From: Taxillus chinensis
Taxonomy: Eukaryota > Streptophyta > Magnoliopsida > Santalales > Loranthaceae
Assembly: GCA_023512835.1 (NCBI GenBank)
Contig: CM042090.1
Location: 25,149,783 to 25,213,782, forward strand
Length of the DNA stretch: 64,000 nucleotides
Direction of reading: 5' to 3'
Shown here: positions 34,151 to 47,259 of the stretch, piece by piece
How the letters are laid out: every line of letters begins with the position of its first letter
Position numbering within the stretch: position 1 is the stretch's first letter
The notes under the pieces: model-generated
What the model saw: only the letters and a program-made list of their open reading frames with translations
Database searches by the model: none
What the model was told of the DNA's origin: nothing
Made by a program: the position numbers and the translations under genes

Positions 34151-36607
34151 TTTCCTTAGGAAATGTTTTTTCTAAGGAAACAAACAGAGCCCAGGGAGGA
34201 GGAGGATACAAGGACCCCAGAAAGCGATGAAGGTGTACAATACGCACCAGACAGTGAGACAGAAATGTCGAAGACGATGCAGCGTCTGGCGTCAGCGGTC
34301 TGCCTGGCTGGCGTTGGAGCGGCGCGGCGCGGGAGCGGGAAAGGCCGAAGTGCCCTTGTCGAATTGTCGAAGAAGACGATGCAGCGTGGATGCGTGTGGT
34401 GGACCGTGGACCGGTGGGCTATGTGTGCAGAAGTGAATAATGGGCCGACCGAAAGAGTGCCCCAAAGGCCACCGTTTATTGGGCCTTCTCTCGGGGCAGG
34501 CCCTGCCTCTCCAATGCATGTCACCTCACCTGCTTGAGATCCGAAGTTAGTTGCAATTGCAAGGACCAGAATAGGGGGAATCTGATCTGAGCACGCACTC
34601 GGCACTTAGCAGGAGTCAGCTTTATAGACAAACCTTAAATCTTAAATATTTGGCACGTGATGATGTTAACTGTCCATTATCGTCACATTCACCAACCAGA
34701 GGCAGCCTGGCATCCATTCAATTCCTACCCACAGCCACAGGGGCCACATCTATCCCCAAACGCTAAGGCCATTCATTCCATAAATTAACAAAAACAAAAA
34801 CAATTTTGGGGAGAGAGCAAAAAGGGAACCGAAGCTTGTAACTTCCTCCTCTTACAAAAACAAAAACAAATACAAATACTGCTCTTTAACGGTATATATA
34901 TGATTAAGTTTGAATTTTACTTCAATACTATATAATTACGGTTTGTTAGACTTTTATTATTGTATAAATTTGGTTTGAATTATTTATAAACCTATTCAAT
35001 ATTTTTTTTTTAAATAAATGATATATTCGATAGCTAGTTTGATATTCATTCAGCTAAACTTGAATTCGACACGGTATAAATTCAGCTCAACTTAATTTAA
35101 TTATTGTACGAGTTTGCTTTGCTAACTTATTTACATGTTTATAACATGAGAATGAGTTGAATTATATGCGTGTTCAGCTATAATTCTTCTTATTCTCTTC
35201 TTGTTTATTCGTGTTAATAATAATTTAGATATAAATGTCTAAATTGTAAAGGGTTGGTCATGTATGAATTTCATGTATCCCTTTTGACTGTTGATATACT
35301 TGACCCTTATTCCTTGTAAAATAAAATTATTCTTTAAGGAATGACATGCGTCACATGCATTTTTAAAGAATTTCTTGTTGGATGACATATAATTCAAATG
35401 TTCTTAATTAATATTTTGTTTTAAGTTTTTAATAAATTATATAAATAACTCAATAATAAAGACCATGTTTGATACATCAAATCGAGCATACTGTTTTTGA
35501 AAATGATGGAACCGATGTATGTCTACATTAATTTAATAACAATATAAATTTTAAAGCGATTTTAAAAATATTAGGTCCATAACTGTTATTTATTTTTTAA
35601 AATTATTTTCTATTTTTAAGTTCAAACTCAATTCTGTTAAAAGAACATTTTTTCTTACTTTTGTTGTATTTAATTACTTTAGTCCATTAAATATTTGTTC
35701 CCCAACATGTTTAGATATACTTTTTAAAAACACACATGCTTTTTAAAAAATATTTTTTATTCTAATAAATATAAGTTATTTCCAAATTACAATTTACAAT
35801 TTAATACGAACTCCAATAGAATTCAAAAATCAAAATAAATAAAATAAAGCCTGTATCAAACATATCCAAAATTATATCCCCTTGCTCAATTTTAATTAGT
35901 AGCAATATAGTGTAATATAACATATCACCCGGCTAACATATTTTGAAGCCTAGTTCATACATGTCTGCTTCGTTTTCTTTAATGTATTTAAATGGTGATA
36001 TTAATTAACAATTTTTATGTGACGTTAATCGGCTTTTGTCTTTTATTAAGTAGTTGATGTTGTGAATCTTAGGTTCAACCTTCTTGAATGTTATTAGTTT
36101 AAGTAGCATCCATAATCATAAAAAAAAATTCCAATTATTCTGATAGTCAAAATGTGTAAACATAAAGTAAAAAAGTGTTTTTATGAGTTGTTACCAACAC
36201 AAAAATATAGTTATCTTATTTAACACTCTTGCAATGTGCATGAGTTTTTTTTAAAGCTTGATTGCTTTTGAAAACATAAAGATTTTCCTTCATAAAATAC
36301 ACACACATGAATGGTTATGTTACATAGAGAATGTAATATAAAAATATTATCAATAAAACTTTAATATTGACTGTTGAATGTCACAACCAGTGGTTTTAAA
36401 TTAAAATTTCATTTAATAGTAGTTATAACGATAACTACAATTTAATGGTGCGCCACCATTAATCACAATCATGGAATTATAATTAAATAAAAGTTTAATC
36501 GGGTTCTTTGGTTGCACTACAATATATAATTATTCATATTACAATTTTAGCAATAATAATTTGGCTTCGTGTTATCATTTACGGAAAACTATATACACAC
36601 TCAGTTG

Positions 36608-36770
36608 CAAAAAATTATCATAATTTGAAAATGCATACTAATATCAAATTTGAAGTGTTAACCTAACATTCACAATCGCGTATCAACTTACAAAAATTAT
36701 CATAATCTAAAAATACATACTGAGATCAAATTCGAAGTGTCGACCCAGCATTGACAATCATTTATTGACA
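36608..36770. repeat. Tandem duplication, about 83-bp unit, two copies
   Basis: Copies start at 36608 and 36691, with shared words AAAATTATCATAAT, GCATACTAATATCAAATTTG/ACATACTGAGATCAAATTCG and AACATTCACAATC/AGCATTGACAATC. Confidence 0.75.
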
Positions 36771-38750
36771 TTAACTTTGATGTTGACATTTTATGGACCG
36801 TAACTTATTTGGTCCACAACTATCTCAATTCTTCATATAATCAAATATAAATTGTGTTGATAACTATCTCAATTCTTCACGAATTCATTTAAAAGTGCAA
36901 ATGCATCGTATGAACCTATATAAAGTGTGGGAGCTTTTCAAAATATAACTTATGTGTTGATCGTTATTGCTTATTGACCTACAAGTTTACATAAAAAGAG
37001 ATAATACAAGTAAGGACAAACAAAAATGTAAACGTGAATATATATCTAGGACAAAATGAAATTAGACAACTGCCACTCTTTGTACACCATATATATACAA
37101 ATGATATACAAAGATTAAAAAAAAAGTTGTATTTTGGATGAGTTGGATCACTTACCAACACTTACCTATCATTTTTTGTGCTGAGTTGGTTAGCTTTGAT
37201 GATTTCATTATTTAATAAGGATTGGACAAATGGAATGACGTTAATTGTCATACTACAAATGTCAAATGATTATTGTTTTCAAAATTAGCGAAAACCTAAT
37301 ATATCGCATAGGCTAAAAAGTGGTTACCACATCCTAAAATTGCATAAAACTAAAATTGAGTAAATTACTTGTCATGCATGAACTATTCAAAACATTATAT
37401 ATATAATTATATATCAAACGTAATCAAATATATTCTAAATGAATATAAAATAATAAGAACCAAGCCATGCTTGGTAAATCATGAATATACTATTAATCCA
37501 GCTTCCACATATCCATGTACAAACGCAAGTAAGCTAAATCACTAGTCACTATAATAGTAATATATGTTGAATAAACCAAGGCATTATAATAACTGAAAGA
37601 ATCACATCAAATAGCGAACAAAGCTGTTTATCCTACAATATAAATTAGTCAGTCCTGTCAATACCTCAAAAAGAGGTAAACAACATAAGGTAAACATATA
37701 TGCTCAATGAGTAACCTACACATCTACACCAAGTAAATAGTAGTGCAATGTATATATGCTCAATGGGATCTGCTCAAAATGCTATTTATGTTTTGACTGT
37801 TTTTGCTTATTAACCCACGAGTATATGTAAAAAAAAGATAATATATATCGTGAATAAAATAGGGTCTAACACCTCCGATTAGTAACTTTGTAACAAAAAA
37901 GAGAGTTTAACCATATGTGCATGTACTTGAAAATATTTTATTAATAGGAAAGGTCGAACTCAAGCAATGACCCTATTTATTAATAAATATCATCAACCTA
38001 TATATTTATATTAAAAATATAGGCTATAAAGAAAAGAGCACGTACGAACGCACGAACGCACGCACATACACATGCTTGCATGATTTCATACATTAGTTAA
38101 CATCTAATGTTATTTTGTATAATTTTTAATGTTTTTTGTATTTGTTAATAGCTAGGCCATTTTTAAATTTAAAGTTACTATAAACTATTTTTTACTTTTT
38201 ACTTTTTGTTAAGTATATTTATGTTGTATTTTTATTAAAATGTTTATAAATGTTTTTATTATTTTTTTAATAATATATTGTTAATATTCTTTATCAATCG
38301 GCCATTTTATTATTTGTTAAGTTAATTTTGCTTGAATACTGTATTTTGAGAAATCAAAAGTTATGCAAAAACTTTTACAAAATCATTAGACACTATAAAT
38401 ATTTACTAATTAAATTAATAAGCATGGCTTCTTTATTTTTATTTTATATTGAACATCATTATGTTCTAATTATAGGCGAAACAATCTCTAATTTATAATT
38501 CATACAACAAACTGAATATATATATACATATATATATAATATCTTATAGTTTATTTCATATATTTTTAGTTTAGTTAAAATAAATAAACTAGACAATTAA
38601 TATGTGTTATTATATTTAAGGTAATGTTATGAAATCATATGTCTAAAGTGAATAAATTAATACTATTTTTTAATATTAAAGTTTTTTTCTAAATTTCAAA
38701 AGTTGTTATGAGCAAAACTCATATTCTTATATAGTCAAAAAAGTCTATAT

Positions 38751-38899
38751 ACATATGTGGTATTTAGATGTGTATCAGTATAATATTTAAGTTTGTGTGT
38801 ATACATATATGGTATTTGGATGTGTATCACTATAATACTCAAGTTTGTGTGTACACATGTGTGGTATATATTTTGATCTGTATAATACTTAAGTTTTGA
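38751..38899. repeat. 52-bp tandem repeat, nearly three copies
   Basis: Units start at 38751, 38803 and 38855 with ACATATGTGGTATTTAG, ACATATATGGTATTTGG and ACATGTGTGGTATATAT, each followed by the shared TGTATCA/CTGTATAATA and AAGTTTGTGTG words. The third is the most diverged. Confidence 0.8.
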
Positions 38900-40324
38900 A
38901 GTTATTTTTGACCTCTGACATCTATACTCTTTGATAGAAAATTAAATCATGTTGTACTGGGTTGGATATCTTTATACTCTTTTCCCAAAATGATTTCTCA
39001 AATTCATATATGTTTTTGTGAAGTATATATATATATATATATACGAGTTTAAGAATAGAGCAATACTATATACAATCGGAGTTGGGTAATCTTTGAATAA
39101 CCATGGCAATGTAGCAACCTACAAATTCATCGGAGAGGAAAAAAAAGAAAGAAAAAATTTATTGCCGTCTAATAAGTCATGGTTTTACAACGATATCGCG
39201 AGCGGATTGCACAAATATTTATTCTTTAAAATACGATTCTCACTGAGATAAAAATGGCAAGTAAAGATTTTTTTTAAAAAAAATCTTTTCGATTAATATA
39301 ATTAACTTATATTGGTAATCATATAAAAAGTGTATACTAACAATTTATCTTTTTTTAAAATGCATGAAAAATAAATAATTTATATTTTAAAAATTAATAG
39401 CGCACATCGAGATTATTTTATGATATGAATATTATATTACTTTAATATCTGTATTTATATCTATCAAAAATTAACTTTTAAAAAAATAATATACAATCAA
39501 CTCACGGTTGTTATTTGTTTATTCGCTCCTTCTCCCAATAATTTATTATATTATCATTGGTTACACAATTCCAATAGTAACATTACCTTAATTTTTGTTT
39601 GTACCAGGTAATCCGAACCTAATTGGGGTATCAGCTACGGTTAAATTTACTATCAGTCCCCTTAATAACTTTTAAACCAACAACAAAATTGAAGAAAATA
39701 TATAATTTGTTAAAATAATCAAAAGCATAACGTCACTTTTTACAAGGGGAATTTGTTTTTGATTTGTCCTCATGAGAAAACATTAGGCTGTATGAAGTTT
39801 CAGCTAAGATGATTGTTCATAGTTTTATGGTATACACGTGTTTGAATTGCATTAATACAATTACTAATGAATAATGAATGAGTTATCAACCTATAATTGA
39901 GCACCAACTTTATCATACAATAAACTCCAAAACTATTTAATGTCTGTTCGAATATGTAAAATATAACATTATAGACAAATTTATTTGTTTTCCTTTCATT
40001 AATACTCGTCGGCATTTTTTTTTTGTTTTCCTTCTTATATTTTTGCTTTTAATTAAAATGGAAGCGAGAGATAGAGAAAAATAAAAAATAAAAATAAAAA
40101 GAAAAAAAGAAAGACAGATTCCATTTTCACTGACTACATGTTTTTCATACCAGACGTCTCAAAGTCTTTTTTTTTTCCCTCTCCTCTCCCAACCTCCTCT
40201 CTTGAGCCATTCCCATTATGTTCGGTGCACAAGTTTTGATATTGAAATCAATATTACAAATTTGAAGCAACAAAGCAAGAGACAAGGGAAGGAATCACCG
40301 AATCAGGAGGGCCGTTGGAGGAGG

Positions 40325-40378
40325 ATGAACACGCCCTCGGTTCTTACTTCGCCTCCTCTCATCAGACCCAGATCGTAG
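40325..40378 (+). promoter_or_regulatory. Upstream ORF in the hnRNP-like gene leader
   Basis: ATG at 40325 opens a 17-codon frame (MNTPSVLTSPPLIRPRS) ending TAG at 40378. It lies in the probable first untranslated exon, which ends near 40444 (GG|GTAGGT); the leader intron ends at acceptor TATAG, 41003. It could affect translation of the main frame; not shown. Confidence 0.45.
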
Positions 40379-41007
40379 CTGTCTTTCCTTTCATTGTTAT
40401 TCAAAATTTTGTCCAGATTTCAAATCTGGGTTTTCTTCAATCGGGTAGGTTGTTTGAATTAATCTAGAGCTGGGTTCTCGATGTCGATCCACTCGGGTTG
40501 TGTTTAAAATCTTAATCGAAGTTTAATGCTCGATTCTGTTGATGCGGCTTTCAGGCTATTTGTTTGTGGGTAGATTGATTGACTGATTCGCGTCACGATC
40601 CGATGCGCTTGCGTTGAATCGAAGAACATTTGATTTGTATCCGATATACACTCTGTGGGTTCTTTTTGTTTTTTGTTCTCTCTGCAGTTTTATCAAGCAA
40701 GGTACAGTTCTTGTTGTTTGGTCGGGTTTGTCATTGGCATTTCGTTCTGATTGACTGTTTTATTTTTCTGTTTTCTCCAAGATTCTACCTTGGATCCGAA
40801 AATGTCTATTCTCGTTCAACTGTGAACTGTCTGTTATGTTTGATTATGAAGTTGAAATTTTGAACTTTCAAAGTTGAACTCTCTTAACCTGGATTAAGGG
40901 ACTCTTGTATCACGATTAATTTATGACTGACGATTGGTCTGGTTTGTGGTTGGTTCTTATGTTTTAAGATTTGAATTGACAAAGCATTTCTTCACCTGTA
41001 TAGGAAA

Positions 41008-44000
41008 ATGCAATCTGATCTGGGAAAATTATTTATTGGGGGAATATCTTGGGATACAAGCGAAGAACGTGTCAAGGAGCATTTTAGCACCTATGGGGAG
41101 GTGGTGGAAGCAGTAATTATGAAGGATAGAACAACGGGTCGAGCTCGCGGGTTTGGTTTTGTTGTCTTTGCTGACCCAGCTGTTGCTGATAGAGTCACCA
41201 AGTTAAAGCACGACATTGATGGTAGGATGGTAAGTTTTTTGTCACTAATACCTATTCCTGATTTGCACGAAGTGTTATTTTGATATTTGTCATCTGGTCT
41301 GATTCTGAATTCAGCCTCTCATAGGAAAGCAATGATTCTATTTTTCCTGATTTTTGTTAGTTATTCAATTTCTTTACTTGGATCCAATCCTTCATTCACT
41401 TTATATGATTGCACTAGTTTGTGATTTACCCTTCAGGTTTTGTTCTCACCATCTTGTTTCCAAATTGTAGGTTGAGGCAAAGAAGGCTGTTCCTAGGGAT
41501 GACCAGAACATTTTGAGCAGAAGCAGTAGTAGCGTTCATGGTTCTCCTAGTCAAGGTCGCACAAGAAAGATATTCGTTGGAGGCTTAGCATCCACAGTCA
41601 CTGAAAATGACTTTAAGACTTATTTTGAGCAGTTTGGAACTATTACAGACGTTGTGGTCATGTATGATCACAATACCCAGCGTCCCAGAGGTTTTGGGTT
41701 CATCACATATGATTCAGAGGAAGCAGTGGATAGAGTGTTGGTTAAAACTTTTCATGAACTGAATGGTAAGATGGTTGAGGTCAAACGTGCTGTCCCCAAA
41801 GAGTTGTCTCCTAGTCCCAGTAGGGGTCCAATAGGTGGTTATAACTATGGTCTAGGCAGGGTCAATAGCTTCCTCCATGGACATACTTCAGGATACACTC
41901 CCAGTGGAATTGGAGGATTTGGTGTTAGGTTGGATAATAGGTTCAGTCCAATTGCCAGTAATCGAAGTGGCTTTCCTCCATATGGGTCCAACTATGGGAT
42001 GGGCATAAATTTTGAGCCTGGACTGAATCCAAGTTTTGGTGGAAGTGCAAACTTTAATAGTAATTATGGGAGGGGACTGAACCCTTATTTCATTGGTGGC
42101 AACACTAACAGGTTTGGCAATCCTGTTGGTTATGAAGGGGGCAATGGAGGAAGCTCTTCCCTTTTTAGCTCTGCAAATCGTAATTTGTGGGGAAATGGAG
42201 GGATTAATTACAGTTTGAACTCTGCAAGTTCTGCTGCTTACATGGGATCTGGAAGTGGCAGCCTCAGTGGAGGAACATTTGGCACCAGTGGAGTTAATTG
42301 GGATGCTTCGCCAATCTCAGCTCAAGGCACTGGAAATACTTCTGGCCATAGTGGTAATCTCAGCTATGGAGGCAGTGACAGCAACTATGGCTTGGAGGTG
42401 GGCGGCTATGGAAGAAACACCAGAAACAGCATGGCCCAAACACCATCATATGGTAGTGGTGGTTATGACAGGGATTTCGGAGACTTTTATGGTAGTGGTT
42501 CGGTTTATGGAGGCACCACTTGGCGCACGGAAAATGCAGAACGAGATGGGCCTGGTTCATTTGGTTTTGGACTGGGCAATGTAGCTCCAGATTTGTCGCC
42601 TAAAAATCCACCTGGTTATATTGGTAGTCATACTGCTACAAAGAGACAGCCAGGTAGAGGTAAGAATTATGTTAGTATTTCCATTTAATTGTAACTTGAA
42701 CCTGGTTCTAATTCCTAAAAACCAGAAAACTGATTTTGAGACAATAAAATGTGTGTTCACGAGTCAATAGAATGTTTATTAATGGCTGAAAATTTTCAAC
42801 ACGATGGTAGAAAAATAATTGGTATCCTTCTCTTCACTTTCTGACATTTATTTCTTTGAAATATCAAAATGAGCTGTTGTATTTCAGAGGCCCCATACCG
42901 ATTCCATACAAATCATATACCAATATATGGTTGAAGAGGGATGTCAAGTTGCATTCATGCTTTTGTTATGTTTTTGTTTTTTTGTTTTTTTGCAAAATTG
43001 ATAACCATTTAATCTATTTTGGCAGTTACAATATAAGATTACGATTGTAACTCGCACCATTTCTACTTCTTCCACGGTGATTAGAAGGTAGGAGGATCCT
43101 GGCAAGAATCATATTGTATAAACTATAAAATGGGGTAGAGGCTTGTTTGTGCGCTGTTGGCTCATGCAAATATATAATATGATAGAGTTTTTAGGAGCTT
43201 GCAGGTCATGAACCATGCACTGTCGTCCTTCTGACATTGGATGTAAGTGGGTCATGCTGCTCTTTGTTTTTAAAGACGTCAAAAATAAAACAGTATGCAT
43301 GTATGGTAGATGGCATGAGCTTGGCACTTCCAAAATTATTGTATTTATCATAAAACATGTTATGAAAATGTCATTTTAAGTTACACTAGTTGTCTGTTTC
43401 CCAAAAGCCTTTTGTGTGTGCACGCTTTGTTGCATCCTCATCATTTCTTTGGGGAACATTTGGTGTATGTATATGTACATTCTTTAGTTATAAATAGTGT
43501 ATTAATTTTCTGGCATTTTATGGGATCAATAGTTGTTAAAGCGTCATCAAATTTATTGCATCTCCTTGGTGATTTGACTTCTTTCTATTCGTTAGTACGT
43601 AGGATTGTAATTCTTCAAAAGTTTGGATATGTTGAAGTAGATAATTAATTGTGTTCAAAAATAGTTTTCAATAACGAATAGGAACAGAATAGTTATCTGA
43701 CCTGAAACACCCTTCTAAAAAATATGTGCATATTACACACTGCGAATCACCAGCATATTCAAAATAAAAAAAATTAACCCTGTCACTCACAGAAACTGAT
43801 AAAATAAAAGAAAGCTAGATGTTGAGTTTAGATGCTAGGCCACTATTATTGGACTTTGTTATTTTGAGTTTTATTTGTCCATCGATTAGTTGATGCATTG
43901 CACTCTCACCACTTTTGAATTGGAGTGAAAATGGAACCCTGCTAACAGATTGGAAAAGGAATCAAGGTCAGCCTAGAAAATGACTGGACATTTTAATATT

Positions 44001-44434
44001 TACTTGCATATAATTACTGAACATGGCATCATGCTAATGGCTGGATGAGAGGTTTATTCATCTTATGCAAAATTAATGATACTATGAAATTTTGTTTCCT
44101 GATTTAAAAATTAAGAAAAAAAAGTTTGTGTTCATTTTCCTAGTTAAGTGAGTATTCCCACTTCACTTTCTTTGATATTACAGTATAAAATATACTTTCC
44201 CGTAGGTTACTTCTTATAGTATTCATTTTTTTTTTTTGCAGATAATTTGGCCTTCAGTTGAGATCGTGTTAGATAACTTGCTCTTGAGCTTATGCTAGTA
44301 GCAATACAAGCCAAAGTACGTGATCTTATTATCAGTTTTTTTAAATAATTATATTATCATATGAAATGTTATCATTAATTATTCATCTAATTCATTGTGG
44401 TTACTTTGTGTTTGTTGCAGGAATTGCTGCCTAG
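41008..44434 (+). CDS. Glycine-rich two-RRM RNA-binding protein (hnRNP A/B- or Musashi-like)
   Basis: Exons 41008-41229, 41471-42659 and 44421-44434 encode 474 residues. RRM1 (about 6-80) has RNP2 KLFIGGISW and RNP1 RGFGFVVF. RRM2 (about 108-185) has KIFVGGLAS and RGFGFITY. The C-terminal 280 residues are rich in Gly, Ser, Asn and Tyr (GGYNYG, GGNTNRFGN, SYGSGGYD), a low-complexity tail typical of plant hnRNP1-like proteins in mRNA processing and granules. The small last exon adds GIAA followed by TAG, matching the conserved RGIAA ending of this family and supporting the 1.76-kb intron. Without that splice, the frame reads on to a stop at 42688. A leader intron precedes the start. Gene symbol left blank because the family has many paralogues. 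Confidence 0.92.
44242..44315 (+). other. Candidate alternative exon of the hnRNP-like gene
   Basis: A long T-rich tract and TTTGCAG end at 44241, and AAA|GTACGTG follows at 44315/44316, framing 74 bases with good splice signals. Included after the 42659 donor, it would end the protein with RDNLAFS and a stop at 44261 instead of RGIAA. Confidence 0.45.
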
Positions 44435-45714
44435 GATTATCATTACTGGATACAAAGACGTTATGTAGGTGAAGAACATCTTGTGAAGCATTTGAACCTT
44501 GAATGTTCACATTCCCTCGTCAATATATGTTTCAGTTTAAAACTCAGAACAAAAAAAAAAAAAAAACAAGTGAGCTAGAACTGACCCGTGTGCCTGGTTT
44601 TTGAAGTTAAAATTAGAGATAGAGGTTAAAAGAGATTTTGCGTTGAGGTGTGAATTTTGAATCACATCTTAGGTTTTTTTTTTTTTTTTTGATATTTGAG
44701 TGAGATGTAAAATCTGATTGCGGGATATAGTCAGAAGTGTATCATGCTTCTCCATGAGTGGGGCAGCACACATAAAAAGATAAGACTTTTGATTTTCATT
44801 TTCTGTTGTAGTGTCTTGCAGGTTTATTTTTTCTTGTTTGGATTTTGTTTTCCTTAGTTGTATCTAAAATTCTTGACGATTTATTAGTGTGAAATGTTCC
44901 GGTGATACCCATGTAGGGTTTCTTTGAATAAATTATCAAATAGGCTATTTTTTTTCTGTTGGAATGCAAAATATCACTTTTTTTTTTTGAATGCAATGGG
45001 AGTTTAAATATTTCTTCCATTGTGTGAGTTCGCCGCTAAAGGTTACAACCTCGGTCTAAATTTAGATTTCTAAGGTTTATTATGCATGGTGATTAGCTGC
45101 TTATGTTATTATGGTGCTGATAGAAGTTAGTAAAATAAAAAAAAGATCCACGCTAAGTTAAAAGAGGACTGTATTTTGGAAGCCTTTTTTTGTGATGAAG
45201 ATTGCTTGAAGGGAAATATTTTGTCTAATATGTCATTTTGTCCCCTTTCTATCTTCTTGTTAGTGTGAGTTGAAAGGATTGTGGTTTAAAATTGCCTTTC
45301 TTATCAAGTATGTCAAATGATCAACTTATCCCATCTTTTGCGAACCGTGTTTTTTGAAGACCCACTCCTCATGCAATGCACATGCTGTGTGACCCTTGAA
45401 TTTTAGGAATCGTAAGTATTATTATTAACATATATATTAGGTAATGCAATCAATACTACCAAGTTCGCGTTGATGAAGAAAGGTGGTACTTTCACCGGAT
45501 AATTTGTAACTAAGATGTCGCCCCATTTTAGTGGGTCTTAATTTTTTGGGATGTAATAGACCTATCGTTTTTCCTTTGATGGTCTTGTAGTGAACTAAAA
45601 AAATAAAATAAAAATCAGCTGTCTCACGTTTTAAATTCTAACTGTCATGGGTGTTGTGTTATCACGTCTTAAACTATGTGTATTTATAATTATATATGGA
45701 GTGAATATTTCATC
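44435..45714. other. hnRNP-like gene 3' UTR and short intergenic region
   Basis: The 3' UTR probably runs to about 44550 or further; an A-run at 44549-44565 and a T-run at 44679-44691 are present. No other gene until the tRNA. Confidence 0.5.
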
Positions 45715-45795
45715 GTCAAGATGGCCGAGTTGGTCTAAGGCGCCAGTTTCAGGTACTGGTCCGAAAGGGCATGGGTTCGAATCCCATTCTTGACA
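45715..45795 (+). tRNA. tRNA-Leu (anticodon CAG)
   Basis: 81 bases fold as a class II tRNA. The acceptor stem GTCAAGA pairs with TCTTGAC. D-arm region TGGCCGAGTTGGTCTAAGGC matches the internal A box. The anticodon stem CCAGT/ACTGG encloses loop TTCAGGT, giving anticodon CAG (leucine, codon CUG). The long variable arm TCCGAAAGGGC is typical of Leu. The T arm and B box GGGTTCGAATCCC are intact. No intron. A T-run follows as terminator. Confidence 0.96.
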
Positions 45796-45799
45796 ACAC

Positions 45800-45806
45800 T
45801 TTTTTT
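45800..45806 (+). terminator. RNA polymerase III terminator of tRNA-Leu
   Basis: Seven T residues starting five bases after the tRNA end. Confidence 0.85.
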
Positions 45807-46032
45807 CTTTTTAACTAAATAATGTGAATTATTATTCACATTTAATGGCATTGGCACCTCCTTCTGCAATGCTTTTTTAGAAGCTACCGCTATTGCAATG
45901 CATACAAAAAAGAAAGAAAGCAATGGTTTGGTTTTCATGTCATCTCTCAAATCTCAATACTCGAGAAAACCAAAAAAAAAAAAAAAAAAAAAAAACAACA
46001 ACAACAAGGGTTGTGGTGGGTTGAATCAAAGT

Positions 46033-47259
46033 TCAACCATGGCTAGCTCGGCTGCCTTTCTCAGACCCGCCTCCAATCAGGCCTTCTCTCCTCATCTTAT
46101 CCTCCTTAGCCTTCCTACAAAAGATGACCCAACTATTCACCTCCAGGGCTATGCACGCCCCAACCAACGTGGACAGGCACAGGCAATACCCCAGCTTCGC
46201 GTACGACCTGCTCGCACCCATCACCTCGAAACCTTGAAAGCAGTTCACCACCCCCAGCACCACACACCCGTACCCAACAAAGTGGTGATACGACTTCCAA
46301 TACTTCCTAAACTTGGTGGTGGTTTTGGGCCTGAAGAGCAGCGCCAGCGTCTGCAGGCTCCCCAGGCAGAAGACCGCGAACCCCAGCTTCCGGTGCAGCC
46401 CGTACGCCCTCCCCGGCGACAGCTCCCCCAGCCGGACCCCCAGCCCGAACCCAGCCGCACCCAGAGCGAACCCCGACAGCTGCGCCGCCGCGTGCGCGTA
46501 GAACCACGCCGGCCCCAGAGCCTGCACGTGCCGGAGGTACCTCGCCATGACCGCCCCCACCGGCAGCACCACCCCCCACGAGACGGCGTTTATCACCCCG
46601 TGGGCGATTCTCAGCGCACCCACGTCGCCCGTCCCCGCCGCCGCCGCCGTGCCCGATAGGACGTCGACGGTGGCGGCGGAGGATAGGTCGGTGGGGGTGG
46701 CGGGGTGGATGGTTGGGGAGTAGCCCTGCACGTAGAGGCCGCGGTTCCACACGCAGTGGATTCTGGTCTTGTTCGGGGACAGCCTTAGGGTGGCGAAGAT
46801 TTCGATCTCGGCGCCGCTGCGGATAGTGGCCATCCGGCCGCCGTAGAGGGCGACGGAGGAGGAGAGGAGGTGGAGGTCCAGCGGCCGGGAGAGGAGAGGG
46901 CTTTGCTGGAGCTTCACCGTGGGGTCCAGTATGTAGGGGAGGAGGACTACTTGGCCGGTGTTGGGGTCCGGGAAGGCGATTAAAGCACGTGTTCCGGTCA
47001 TTTCAGCCGAGCTGGGGTTGATTCCCCACCCAACCCAGCCCGAGGGTGAAATGAAGGTGCCAAAGAAGGCAAGGTCAAGCGTGGCGTTGTGGGGGTGGAA
47101 GGTCCATGCTAGGGAGGCTTGTTGGGTGGGTAAAGTCATGCACTTTTGGAATGTTCGGGTGGCGGAGATGGTGACGCAGCGGGCCGAAACCGCCCCATTT
47201 GGCAGCTGGGAGGACACGCAGAGGAGGAGGGGGATGAGGAGAGAGATGGGAGGAAACAT
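46033..47259 (-). CDS. DOMON and cytochrome b561 domain protein, intronless
   Basis: Single exon of 408 residues. A signal peptide (1 to about 26, hydrophobic LLIPLLLCVSS) is followed by an extracellular DOMON domain (about 45-185; WVGWGINPSS and YGGRM). A linker then leads to a cytochrome b561 core with five predicted membrane helices. Candidate heme-ligand histidines sit in RIAHGV (220), FYAHAA (256), GLHRKLG (289) and YHHFVGY (325). The family moves electrons across the plasma membrane from cytosolic ascorbate to apoplastic acceptors. The tail is basic and short (KAKEDKMRREG). The coding sequence is very GC-rich, which produces several long shadow frames on both strands. A related three-exon gene lies 10 kb away on the other strand. 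Confidence 0.95.
   Translation of the reverse strand: MFPPISLLIPLLLCVSSQLPNGAVSARCVTISATRTFQKCMTLPTQQASLAWTFHPHNATLDLAFFGTFISPSGWVGWGINPSSAEMTGTRALIAFPDPNTGQVVLLPYILDPTVKLQQSPLLSRPLDLHLLSSSVALYGGRMATIRSGAEIEIFATLRLSPNKTRIHCVWNRGLYVQGYSPTIHPATPTDLSSAATVDVLSGTAAAAGTGDVGALRIAHGVINAVSWGVVLPVGAVMARYLRHVQALGPAWFYAHAAAQLSGFALGAAGFGLGVRLGELSPGRAYGLHRKLGFAVFCLGSLQTLALLFRPKTTTKFRKYWKSYHHFVGYGCVVLGVVNCFQGFEVMGASRSYAKLGYCLCLSTLVGACIALEVNSWVIFCRKAKEDKMRREGLIGGGSEKGSRASHG

Larger units (their letters stand above)
34151..40150. other. Intergenic repeat desert
   Basis: 34160-34620 is GC-richer and probably the MTR3 promoter region; it contains two copies of a GACGATGCAGCG word (about 34272 and 34374), and its open frame on the plus strand is not convincing. 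From 34900 to 40100 the DNA is AT-rich with no recognisable gene. 37440-37860 looks like non-coding retrotransposon material, and parts of 36908-37020 recur near 37775-37845. Confidence 0.45.

Noticed and set aside
34163..34537. 124-codon plus-strand frame upstream of MTR3
   Set aside because: GC-rich promoter-side sequence, no recognisable domain, competing frames on the other strand.
45898..46750. Several frames of 60-250 codons around 46 kb on both strands
   Set aside because: They overlap the GC-rich intronless DOMON-b561 gene in other frames; only the minus-strand 408-codon frame has domain content.
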